Shown here piece after piece: positions 1 to 7,294 of a stretch of DNA of 64,000 bases. Under the pieces are notes generated by a model. That model was not told where the DNA came from. It searched no databases and was given only the letters and a program-made list of their open reading frames with translations. Where the stretch lies: the NCBI GenBank assembly GCA_902749685.1, contig CACVKW010000888.1, positions 1-64,000 of the forward strand, in the 5' to 3' direction. Position numbers and translations under genes: made by a program. Every line of letters begins with the position of its first letter. The stretch's first letter is position 1. The stretch is from Olavius sp. associated proteobacterium Delta 1. Its GTDB lineage: Bacteria > Desulfobacterota > Desulfobacteria > Desulfobacterales > JAFDCJ01.

Positions 1-23
1 ACATATAAGGAGGATTTTTTTCA

Positions 24-101
24 ATGACTCGTATTATTACTCACTTTATGACTCATTCTAAACCCGTTTTTGGACAAGAGTGTAACGAAATACAATTTTA
101 A
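24..101 (+). other. 25-codon ORF with strong ribosome binding site
   Basis: A perfect AAGGAGG lies at 7-13, ten bases before an ATG at 24. The frame closes with TAA at 99-101 after 25 codons. The peptide resembles no family I know. It could be a leader peptide, the N-terminal stub of a gene cut short by the repeat that follows, or a chance frame behind a real ribosome binding site. Because the window starts here, upstream context is missing. Confidence 0.2.
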
Positions 102-107
102 TTTTCT

Positions 108-179
108 GACAGGATCAACTGGATGGACAGGATATAGACATACTCAAAAAAAATCCTGCTAATCCTGATAATCCCGTCC
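108..179. repeat. Imperfect inverted repeat built from 'ACAGGAT' and 'ATCCTG' words
   Basis: The left arm (about 108-133) repeats the word ACAGGAT. The right arm (about 153-179) repeats ATCCTG/AATCCTGATAA and is an imperfect reverse complement. The loop is A/T-rich. It sits directly upstream of the corrinoid protein gene. It belongs to the degenerate short-word repeats that fill many spacers of this window and could fold in RNA, but it has no clean terminator form. Confidence 0.5.
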
Positions 180-212
180 AACTCTATCCAGTTTCATAGA
201 AGGAGGAAAATC

Positions 213-842
213 ATGTCATTGGACCAGTTGAGCCAACTTGTGGAAGACGGCGAGAAGGAAGCGTGCGAGGCCATGGCCCGCGAACTGCTGGCGGGCGGAA
301 CCGATCCGCTGGAAATCCTGGACAAACTGACCGAAACCATGCAGCGTGTCGGTGCCCTCTTCGCCACTCTGGAAATATTTCTGCCCGAGGTGATGCTGGC
401 CGGTGAAGCCTTGACCGCCGTGGTGGATATCGTCAAACCTGAGCTGAAGACCATCGATCGAGTGCTCGCCAAAGGCAAAGTCGTCATCGGCGTGGTCAAA
501 GGTGATCTGCATGAAATCGGAAAAAATATCGTCAAACTGATGCTGGAGACCAACGGTTTTGAAGTGAAGGATCTCGGCTACAATGTGGATTCCCTGGATT
601 TTATCAAAGCCGCCGAGGAGATGGGGGCCGATTTTATCGGTGCATCCTCCTTGATGACCACCACCCTGCCGCGCCAGCAGGAGATCATCGAATTTTTAAA
701 AGACAAAGGCCTGCGCGACAAATACAAAGTAGTGATCGGCGGTGCCCCCACCTCCCAGATGTGGGCGGATAAGATCGGTGCCGATCTCTATTGTGAAGAC
801 GCCAATTGTGCCTCCCAAAAAATGGCCGCGATGATCGATTAG
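213..842 (+). CDS. Corrinoid protein of a methyltransferase system (MtmC/MtbC/MttC type)
   Basis: Cytoplasmic methyl carrier, 209 residues, the usual length for methylamine corrinoid proteins. Residues 1-85 form the helical cap domain and about 88-209 the B12-binding Rossmann domain. The cobalt-ligand motif DLHEIG is at residues 98-103, with His100 as the lower axial ligand. It is followed by the GASSLMTTT and GGAPTS segments of the dimethylbenzimidazole-binding site. The start has a good site (AGGAGG about 8 nt before the ATG). By family it would accept a methyl group from the MtmB-like protein encoded next and pass it to a UroD-like methyltransferase. A 238-nt spacer with a repeat separates it from the next gene, so it may be transcribed separately. 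The exact substrate class cannot be read from this protein alone. Confidence 0.93.
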   Translation: MSLDQLSQLVEDGEKEACEAMARELLAGGTDPLEILDKLTETMQRVGALFATLEIFLPEVMLAGEALTAVVDIVKPELKTIDRVLAKGKVVIGVVKGDLHEIGKNIVKLMLETNGFEVKDLGYNVDSLDFIKAAEEMGADFIGASSLMTTTLPRQQEIIEFLKDKGLRDKYKVVIGGAPTSQMWADKIGADLYCEDANCASQKMAAMID

Positions 843-913
843 CACCGAATTAAACGATTGAGTATTTCCGATTGAATATTGAATATTTAAGGGATTCCGG
901 CCATTTTTAAAAA

Positions 914-965
914 GACGGAGCGTAGCGACATCCACAAATATTCAATTTTCAATCTTCAATTTTAA
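914..965. repeat. Copy 1 of a dispersed ~50-bp spacer repeat
   Basis: Begins with GACGGAGCGTAGCGACATCC and continues into alternating ATTCAA/TCTTCAA words. A near-identical copy lies at 21199-21248 (GACGGAGCCAAGCGACATCC), and a diverged relative lies near 56170-56210. The spacer 843-1080 holds nothing else I can recognise. Confidence 0.7.
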
Positions 966-1080
966 ATTCCGGCTTGTCCGGACCGCTTCCGATACGCCCG
1001 TTGAGGAACCGGCTTAACCGCTGAACGTCTGTACCGGGAGATACCAACTCCGGAAAGACGCCGCTGATGGGAGAAAAACC

Positions 1081-2463
1081 ATGACCACAGCCTATCGTTT
1101 ATGGGAAATAATGGAACGGTCTAAAACCGGTCCCCACATTGAAGAAGATGATTTTTTGCCCAAACTGTTTACCCCGACCCTGAAAAAACTGATCAAAGAA
1201 TACGAAATCAAGTACGATCCTGCGACACCGGTGCCGACCGACGGTGATATGGCGGACCGCATCTGGCAGGCGGGCTGGGATCTTTTCCGGCAAGTCGGTG
1301 TCTACAACACCGATTCGCATCGCATCATCCAGGTCAGCGACGAAGAGATCAAAGAGGCGTTGTACGTGGCCAAAGACCAGTACTGGGTTGGCGAGGGCAA
1401 GGACGCCAAGCTGTGGAAGCATCGCCAGGTGGAAGATACCGAACCGCCGTTTTGTATTTTCAGCCCGGATATAACGGTTGACGAACACCTGCATCACTCC
1501 ATGTGCCTGGCCTATCTTAAGGAACCGCTGCTGGACGGCTTTTGCGCGCCGATCCTGGAAGATGCGGCCGGTCAACTGATCGAATCCGGCGGCCCCACTG
1601 AAATTAACGGTTGTGTCCAGCACATCTACAACATGCGTCTGGCTGCCAAACAGGTGGGGTCCCCCGGCGTATTTTTTGTGGCCGTGGGCACGGCCGAGCA
1701 CGATGCCGGCCAGATTGCCGTGTCCGACAACGCCTGGGGGGTTCGCACATCCGATTCCCGTTTAGTGGGGTCGCTGACCGAATTTAAAACCGCCGACACC
1801 CTGCTCAACCGCTCGGTGCATTACGCCCAGTACGGCTGCTACACCGGCAACCTGACCGGCCCCATTTACGGCGGCTGGTGCGGCGGATCGGAAGGCGTGG
1901 CGGTCACACTTGTGGCCTACAGCCTCAAAGGGCTTCTGATCCACGGCGCCATCTTCAACCAGCATTTTCCCTTCCATCTCAACTGGGGTTCCAACACCAC
2001 CCGCGAGTTGTTGTGGCCCATCGCCATGTCCGGCCAGGCCCTGGCACGCAACAGCAAACTGTTGTATACCTCCAATGGTTTCGCCAATTCGGGCCCTATG
2101 ACCGAAATGCTTTTCAGAGAGACCGCCTGCCATGCCCTGGTGAGCACCGTCTGCGGCTGGCACCTGTGGGAGATGGCCTCCGCCCGCAATAAATACCGCA
2201 ACCGTGCCACCCCCATGGAGGCCCGTTTGGGCATGGAAGTGGGCCATGCCGTGGCCAGCATGGGCATGAAACGGGAGCAGGCCAACGAGATTGCCCTGCG
2301 ACTTTTGGCAACCTATGAAGATCAGGCGGCCACGGCTTCCAAGGGCAAGGAATACCATGAGTGCTACGATGTCCATAAGGCCTTGCCGATCCCGGAGCAT
2401 TACGACATGTACCGCAGGGTGAAAGATGAAATTGCCGCTATGGGCGTTGAATTTCCCTTTTAA
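1081..2463 (+). CDS. MtmB-family corrinoid methyltransferase without pyrrolysine
   Basis: 460 residues, collinear over its length with methanogen monomethylamine methyltransferase MtmB (about 458 residues). Shared landmarks are TDSHRI near residue 79, the GSPG...DAGQIA segment around 193-212, IYGGWCGG, HLNWGSNTTRE, SGPMTEM, TPMEARLG and the C-terminal ECYDV. In MtmB an in-frame amber codon encodes the catalytic pyrrolysine at residue 202. Here that region (residues 197-201, VFFVA, nt 1669-1683) is read by ordinary sense codons and no TAG occurs. It is therefore a non-pyrrolysine member, related to MtmB as glycine-betaine MtgB is to MttB. Catalysis should differ and the methyl donor is unknown; monomethylamine is unlikely. 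It sits between the corrinoid protein and two UroD-like methyltransferases. Family assignment is firm, substrate is not. Confidence 0.88.
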   Translation: MTTAYRLWEIMERSKTGPHIEEDDFLPKLFTPTLKKLIKEYEIKYDPATPVPTDGDMADRIWQAGWDLFRQVGVYNTDSHRIIQVSDEEIKEALYVAKDQYWVGEGKDAKLWKHRQVEDTEPPFCIFSPDITVDEHLHHSMCLAYLKEPLLDGFCAPILEDAAGQLIESGGPTEINGCVQHIYNMRLAAKQVGSPGVFFVAVGTAEHDAGQIAVSDNAWGVRTSDSRLVGSLTEFKTADTLLNRSVHYAQYGCYTGNLTGPIYGGWCGGSEGVAVTLVAYSLKGLLIHGAIFNQHFPFHLNWGSNTTRELLWPIAMSGQALARNSKLLYTSNGFANSGPMTEMLFRETACHALVSTVCGWHLWEMASARNKYRNRATPMEARLGMEVGHAVASMGMKREQANEIALRLLATYEDQAATASKGKEYHECYDVHKALPIPEHYDMYRRVKDEIAAMGVEFPF

Positions 2464-2481
2464 TCTAAATGAGGAATTAAA

Positions 2482-3516
2482 ATGGCTAAACAGATGTTAA
2501 TCGATGCCACCCGGGGCAAAAAGACCGAAATTCCGCCCTGGCTGCCCTACGCCGGGGTACATTGTGCCGCGCTGATCGATCAGCCGGCCGACACATTTTT
2601 AAAGGATGCAGAACTGCTGGCCCAAGGCGTGGCAAACGCTGCCGAACTTTATCATGCTGACGGAATCCCCCTTGTGTTTGACCTGTCGGTGGAAGCCGAA
2701 AGCGTCGGCTGCGAGGCGACATACTGGGAAGACAATGTGCCGTCGATCATGGCACATCCCTGTGTCGATCAGACGCCGGCGGATGCCGGTCTTAAGATCC
2801 CCTCGGCAGCAGACGGCCGCTGGCCAACCATCTTTGAAGCCGCAAAAAAGGTCAAACCCCGGCTGGAAACCTTGGACTGTGCCATGCTGGGACTGTTGTG
2901 CGGACCGTTGACCCTGGCTTCCCATCTGGCCGGCCCCCAGATATTTACCGCCCTGCTCAGACGCAAAGAATACGCCCACGCCGTTTTGGCATTCGCCGGC
3001 GAGGTGGCTGCCCAGGCCGCGCGATTTTATGCTGAGATGGGGTGCGATATCATCGCCGTCGTAGATCCGGTGGCATCCCAGATCCGCCCTCAGACCTTTG
3101 CCGAATTCGTCACCCCCAATTGCCGGCCGGCCATCGATATCATCCACCAGGCCGGCTTGACATCCACTTTTTTCATTTGCGGCAACTGCAGCAAAGTACT
3201 GGAAGAAGTCTGTAAAGTGCCCACCCACGGGTTTGCCATCGACGAACAGATGAACTTGAGCTATGTGCGCGACACGGCCCATAAATACGGCAAGGGCTTC
3301 GGTGGTAATCTGAAATTGACCACCAGCCTGATGCTGGGGATGATTTCTCCGCGCGAAGATGCCCTGATCAGCCTGGCGGCCGGCGGTACCCAGGGCTACA
3401 TATTTGCCCCCGGGTGAGATATTCCCTATGGTGTTCCGTCGGAACACCTGTTGCAGGCATACGATGCACGGGCCTGGTTTATGGAGCACTATGCCAGTTA
3501 TCCCCGGTCGACCTGA
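2482..3516 (+). CDS. UroD/MtbA-like methyltransferase, candidate selenoprotein (in-frame TGA read as Sec at residue 312)
   Basis: The conventional frame stops at TGA 3415-3417 after ...YIFAPG (311 residues). The same frame continues DIPYGVPSEHLL... to a TGA at 3514, giving 344 residues, close to the usual ~340 of MtbA/MtaA. Those proteins read APGC at this place, and the Cys is the third zinc ligand that activates the thiol acceptor. The in-window paralogue also has MPGC (codon TGC 4663-4665). A SECIS-like hairpin lies at 3430-3448. Other landmarks are CGPLTLAS (140-147), DPVAS (195-199) and FFICGNC (230-236). The family's first zinc ligand, the His of H-x-C, is Phe231 here while Cys233 is kept. 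The start follows GAGG at 2471-2474, 18 nt after the MtmB-like gene, so both are probably one transcript. Likely role: methyl transfer between the corrinoid protein and a thiol or tetrahydropterin. Alternatives are a truncating mutation or sequencing error. Confidence 0.8.
3430..3448 (+). promoter_or_regulatory. SECIS-like stem-loop just after an in-frame TGA
   Basis: A perfect 8-bp stem GGTGTTCC / GGAACACC (3430-3437 with 3441-3448) closes the three-base loop GTC (3438-3440). It begins 12 nt after the TGA at 3415-3417, and the loop begins 20 nt after it. Bacterial SECIS elements lie inside the coding sequence right after UGA, with an upper stem about 11 nt away (E. coli fdhF) and a G, usually GU, at the start of the apical loop. 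All these features are met. No T-run follows, so it is not an ordinary terminator. Confidence 0.75.
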
Positions 3517-3666
3517 TACAGCACAGCCGGCGCCAATGACCATCCCGCGATCAGTTTAGTTAAAACTATCAATCGTTCAATTCTCTTCGTAAACATGAGG
3601 TTGATAAGGCGACAATTGATGAGGCGATCTCTGAGGCAGGATAAAATCGGAAAATCGAACACAGGC

Positions 3667-4752
3667 ATGAAGATGGACAGCACACAGATCGGCAAACAGT
3701 TCAGAACTCTTCTATCCGGAAAACAAAAAAACCGTCCGCTGGTTTGGTTATGGGGGGCGGTACCCTCATTTGCGGTTCAGAATGCCGGATATCCGGCGGC
3801 AGCGGCCTACAACGACCCGCAGAAGAGCTTTGCGGCCCAGATCGAAACCATCGCCCAATTCGGTGAAGACGGTATCCCTCGCATGGCAGTGGGCGGGGCC
3901 TCGGATGTGACCTGGGCTTTTGGCGGCACGCTCAAATGGCCGGCTGATGAGTATTCTATGGCGCCGACGGCCACTCGCCATCCGGTCAATTCAATCGCCG
4001 AGGTGGAAACACTATCGATGCCGCACGACATTGCCGCTGCCGGACCAATGCCGCTGTATCTGGATTTTGCCCGGCGCTGCCAAAAAAATGGTCTGCCGGT
4101 TTTCCCGTTTATCACCTCACCCATTGAAGGCGCCCGCAGTTTGTGCGGCCCTGAGCTTTTGATGCGCTGGATGATCAAAGAGCCCGATCTGGCCCACCGG
4201 TTGCTGCGGCTGGCCACTGACTACAGTGTGGCGGTCGTGCGTCTGTTTGCGGCCACCTTCCCGCCCGCGGAAATGCTGACCTATCTGGCTGCACCCACAG
4301 CTTCGAACCAGATGCTCTCCCCCCGGTTTTTTGAAACTTTTGTGCTGCCCTACCAGAAAAAGCTGCATGAAAAAATCCTTCAAACGGGAATTCGACACAT
4401 CTACTGCCACATCTGCGGGGAACAAAACAAGAATCTGCCCCTGTGGCGCGAGATTCCCATGGGTAATCCGGGCATCGTCAGTTTCGGTCATGAAGTGGCC
4501 ATCGAAACGGCCGTCAATTTCTTCGGCTCCGATTGTATCATCGCCGGCAACATCGAACCGGCGGTTATCCATTTGGGGCAGCCCGAAGAAGTCTACCGCC
4601 TGTCCATGACCGCACTGGCCCGGGGCAGTCAGGCCCCTCGCGGCTACATCCTGATGCCCGGCTGCGGAATCCCGCCCAATGTACCCACCGAAAATCTGTT
4701 GATGCTTAAAAAAGCGGCCGTTGATTTTTCGGTTTTAGGGCGAGAATGGTAA
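3667..4752 (+). CDS. UroD/MtbA-like methylcobalamin methyltransferase (cysteine form)
   Basis: TIM-barrel protein of the uroporphyrinogen-decarboxylase superfamily, in the methyltransferase branch. The three zinc ligands are visible: the HIC of CHICGEQ (His codon 4408-4410, Cys codon 4414-4416) and the Cys of MPGCGIPP (4663-4665). From an ATG at 3667 it has 361 residues. An in-frame ATG at 3595 adds 24 basic residues but has no ribosome binding site, so I prefer 3667 or the ATG at 3673. It follows the Sec-candidate paralogue after 150 nt. The two are clearly diverged, which suggests different partners, for example one demethylating the corrinoid and one acting on another acceptor. Its 3' end overlaps the convergent MFS gene by 47 nt. 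Confidence 0.88.
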   Translation: MKMDSTQIGKQFRTLLSGKQKNRPLVWLWGAVPSFAVQNAGYPAAAAYNDPQKSFAAQIETIAQFGEDGIPRMAVGGASDVTWAFGGTLKWPADEYSMAPTATRHPVNSIAEVETLSMPHDIAAAGPMPLYLDFARRCQKNGLPVFPFITSPIEGARSLCGPELLMRWMIKEPDLAHRLLRLATDYSVAVVRLFAATFPPAEMLTYLAAPTASNQMLSPRFFETFVLPYQKKLHEKILQTGIRHIYCHICGEQNKNLPLWREIPMGNPGIVSFGHEVAIETAVNFFGSDCIIAGNIEPAVIHLGQPEEVYRLSMTALARGSQAPRGYILMPGCGIPPNVPTENLLMLKKAAVDFSVLGREW

Positions 4753-6013
4753 CCGCCACTATCAGCAGGGCCATCAGACAAATCAGCCAGCCGATATCGT
4801 AGGAATTTGTTCGATCAAAAATGTAACCGCCAAGTAAGGGACCGACACTGCCCCCCAATCCGGTGGCAAAAAAAATCAATACCCCATAGGCTGCCCCAAG
4901 CGCCTGCCGGCCGAATCGATCGGATATCATGTAAGGCATCACCGGAGCCAGAGAGCCGTACCCGAACCCATAAATCAGGGCATATCCGTATAAGATCCCC
5001 ACTGTTTTGGCATTAATCAGAATAAACATACCGGTCGCCATGATCGCGAATCCGGTAGATGCCGCATACTTGGCATCCCGCACGCGATCGCTAAACCAGC
5101 CAAAGAAAAATTTTCCACAACTTCCGGAAATACCGATAATGCCCAAAGCGGCGGCAGCTTCTAATTCGCGAATGCCGTTGTGGATGGCATAGGCGATTTG
5201 AAGATTAAACGTCATCATGACGGTCATCACCGCCAAGACGTTACAGAACACCAGTATCCAAAACTGGATGGTCTTTAAAACCAGTTTTAGTGAGGCTTTC
5301 CCCTCAAGTTTCACTTCATCGGAGGCGCGACTTAGATCATTGTCCGGCATATCCCCATCCGGCAACAATCCTATCTGACCGGGTTCGTACTTTCCCATAA
5401 AAAAGTATGAAATGAGAATTCCCACTGACAGCATCAATACTCCGATAGATAGGAAACCATTGCGCCAGCCATAGTGCTTGACAATATAACCGGCGAGGGG
5501 TGCCATCAACATGGTCCCAACCCCGATTCCCATGGAGGATATGCCAATAGCCAATCCTCTGAATCGGTTGAACCATTTTCCGATCGCAACACTGGTGACA
5601 ACCATGCCGCAACCGGCAGACCCGGCTCCCACTAGAACTCCATAAGAAAGGTACAATCCCAGAGGGGTTTTTATAAAACTTGCCAGAATCAGCCCCGCAG
5701 AAGTTGCCAGGATACCGACTATCATGATCCAGCGGGGTGCAAACCGGTCTAGCAGCCAACCGGTAAAGACGCCGGTACAGGCATACATGACCAGATTAAT
5801 GGAAGAGCCAAGCTGAATGATGGTCATCGGCCAGTTGTATTCGACAAACATGGGTTTTACGAAAACGCCGAAGGAGTACCTGACGCCATAGCTAATAATC
5901 ATGATCGAAAACGATCCAAAGACCACATACCAGCCCCAGAAAATACCATCTGCCTTTTTTGCGTCCGATAAGAATCGAGTCACCCTGTCTCCTGTTCTTT
6001 CAAAATTATGCAC
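4706..6013 (-). CDS. MFS transporter, oxalate/formate-antiporter-like (OFA/MCT) family
   Basis: 435-residue inner-membrane carrier with about 12 hydrophobic segments. WGWYVVFGSF opens the first, and YGVRYSFGVFVKPM is the OFA/monocarboxylate-type motif after it. GWLLDRFAPRW and FFGWFSDRVRDAKYA are the MFS loop motifs 2-3 and 8-9. Members carry small mono- or dicarboxylates. Its tail-to-tail position with the methyltransferases suggests it could import a carboxylated methyl donor (a betaine-like or methoxy acid), but this is inference from position. The last 16 codons overlap the end of the convergent UroD-like gene. The ATG at 6013 begins MHNFERTGDR. Confidence 0.88.
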   Translation of the reverse strand: MHNFERTGDRVTRFLSDAKKADGIFWGWYVVFGSFSIMIISYGVRYSFGVFVKPMFVEYNWPMTIIQLGSSINLVMYACTGVFTGWLLDRFAPRWIMIVGILATSAGLILASFIKTPLGLYLSYGVLVGAGSAGCGMVVTSVAIGKWFNRFRGLAIGISSMGIGVGTMLMAPLAGYIVKHYGWRNGFLSIGVLMLSVGILISYFFMGKYEPGQIGLLPDGDMPDNDLSRASDEVKLEGKASLKLVLKTIQFWILVFCNVLAVMTVMMTFNLQIAYAIHNGIRELEAAAALGIIGISGSCGKFFFGWFSDRVRDAKYAASTGFAIMATGMFILINAKTVGILYGYALIYGFGYGSLAPVMPYMISDRFGRQALGAAYGVLIFFATGLGGSVGPLLGGYIFDRTNSYDIGWLICLMALLIVAVTILALKPKNQRPLF

Positions 6014-6389
6014 CTTATATCACCTCGATTGAAACTTGCAATGATCAAGTGCAGGAGACACATACTTGTTTGGATCATTGGAGCTTGGAGATTGCATATT
6101 GTTTGATATTTGTTATTTGACGCTTGGAATTTTCTATAGTTGGAATCTCAGCTATAAATTAAGTATCTTGTTTGATTTCTGTTATTGGATTTGTGGGGCA
6201 CGGTATTAGGCTGATCCAGGTCATCGTTTAAGCCTTGATCTGGTCCCGGCAATCTACTATATTGATTGATGCGTTTTCTCACAAATTATCCAGGAAACCT
6301 AAAAAGTATGCGCAGCATAAAGTAATTAATCCGCCGGCGCATTGATCACCAGCATTATTCGGTTTTCAAAGAAAAATTTTAAACCCTAA
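6014..6389. other. Spacer between divergent genes, degenerate repeats, no gene seen
   Basis: A/T-rich spacer between the MFS and trmO starts. It contains words of the TGGAGATTG/TTTGTTATTTG type near 6080-6190. A 13-bp TAATTAATCCGCC at 6323-6335 is exactly repeated in inverse orientation at 6406-6418, so the two arms could pair around a 70-nt loop. I see no open frame with family resemblance. Confidence 0.5.
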
Positions 6390-6418
6390 TGTGCTATTTT
6401 TGGAGGGCGGATTAATTA
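6390..6418 (+). promoter_or_regulatory. Conserved 5' element, copy 1 (upstream of trmO)
   Basis: AATGTGCTATTTTTGG followed by AGGGCGGATTAATTA, ending 11 nt before the GTG start at 6430. The same element occurs in the same orientation relative to the gene upstream of the TM2 gene (about 17008-17039) and of the yejB-like permease (33554-33588). Position and orientation suggest a promoter or 5'-UTR regulatory element rather than a random repeat. Which sigma factor or regulator would use it cannot be read. Confidence 0.45.
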
Positions 6419-6429
6419 GGAGATAAGCG

Positions 6430-6924
6430 GTGGAATCAATCCAATACCAACCGATCGGCATCATTCACTCACCCCATAAAACGACTGAGGGAACTCCCAT
6501 TCAGCCTAGCGGAGCCAAAGGTATCGCCGGACATATTGAAATTTTCCCGGAATATACCGCAGGGCTGGCAGATCTGGCAGGATTTTCGCACATATTTATA
6601 CTTTACCATTTTCACCTGTCCAAGAAATTTTCTTTGAAGGTAAAGCCGTTTCTGGATGATCAAAAGAGGGGGCTTTTTGCCACCCGGGCACCGTCACGAC
6701 CAAACCCGATCGGCCTGTCGGTGGTGCGGTTAACCGGTATAACAGAAAGCAACCTGAAGATTCAGGATGTTGATGTGGTTGACGGTACCCCCTTGCTGGA
6801 CATCAAGCCGTATGTTCCGGACTTTGATGTGCGCCAAGTCGACCAAACCGGCTGGATTGGATTAAAAACCGGCAAGATTGAGGAAGTGGTTGATGATGGC
6901 CGGTTTAGTGACGGTTCCAATTAG
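6430..6924 (+). CDS. trmO: tRNA t6A37 N6-methyltransferase TrmO (UPF0066/TsaA)
   Basis: 164 residues covering the single beta-barrel UPF0066 domain. Landmarks are PIGIIHSPH at the N-terminus, QPSGAKGIAGHIEIFPEY, a glycine- and histidine-rich central part, and the signature TRAPSRPNPIGLSVV around residues 90-105 that forms the SAM site. The C-terminal DIKPYVPDFD is also typical. The family methylates N6-threonylcarbamoyladenosine at position 37 of tRNA-Thr; bacterial homologues without the E. coli C-terminal domain are common. The start is GTG at 6430 behind TAGGAG (6417-6422). It is monocistronic in this window and preceded by the conserved 5' element. Confidence 0.9.
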   Translation: MESIQYQPIGIIHSPHKTTEGTPIQPSGAKGIAGHIEIFPEYTAGLADLAGFSHIFILYHFHLSKKFSLKVKPFLDDQKRGLFATRAPSRPNPIGLSVVRLTGITESNLKIQDVDVVDGTPLLDIKPYVPDFDVRQVDQTGWIGLKTGKIEEVVDDGRFSDGSN

Positions 6925-6931
6925 CGATATT

Positions 6932-7054
6932 ATGCACTATACCAGCTACGCAGAATATGGACAGGCCACTGAGCTTTTCAACAATTTACCGGATAGTACA
7001 CGCCAGAGCCTTGCCCAGGTTGATTATACGAATTGTGACCCCCGGAGACAATAA
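6932..7054 (+). pseudogene. Possible C-terminal remnant of a Fe-S aldo/keto-reductase-like protein
   Basis: A 40-codon frame reading HYTSYAEYGQATELFNNLP ... NCDPRRQ, then TAA. It recalls the C-terminal module of aldo/keto-reductase-like proteins, in which an aromatic 'Y..YG....A..LY..LP' helix precedes C-x2-C-x3-CP iron-sulfur cysteines. Only one cysteine remains, with frame loss right where the CP motif should be. It has no start signal of its own. The match is short, so the call is tentative. Confidence 0.3.
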
Positions 7055-7294
7055 TAGTTCCCGTGGTTGGAATTATACTTGTGTTGCTCATTGGAAAGTT
7101 TGACCCGAAAGTGGTCAGACTATTCAGACAATCATCTGAAATAGCAAATACTTCCGGAGTAGAATCCTATTCTGGAGCATAGACCGCTGCTGCATGCCGC
7201 AGTCTGATCCGTGAGCCTTATACGGTGAACAAAACTCTGCCGGACCGGGGCTCAGGATGATGAACCTGCTGCATACCGAGCCTCCTAGCGTATG
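7055..7294. other. Spacer with no recognisable feature
   Basis: Lies between the preceding remnant and the 3' end of the minus-strand metallo-beta-lactamase-fold gene. I see no conserved frame, RNA fold or repeat family beyond short imperfect palindromes such as CTGCTGCATGCCGCAG near 7186-7203. Confidence 0.4.

Noticed and set aside
1081..2463. Pyrrolysine (in-frame TAG) in the MtmB homologue
   Set aside because: The frame is open without any TAG, and the aligned site is read by Val/Phe codons. No pyl genes are in the window.
3430..3448. Hairpin after TGA read as a Rho-independent terminator
   Set aside because: No T-run follows, it begins only 12 nt after the TGA, and the reading frame through it stays family-like to a second stop.
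2599..3543. Long minus-strand open frame opposite the Sec candidate
   Set aside because: No family likeness. It is the antisense shadow of a codon-biased gene, as are the other long frames opposite known genes.
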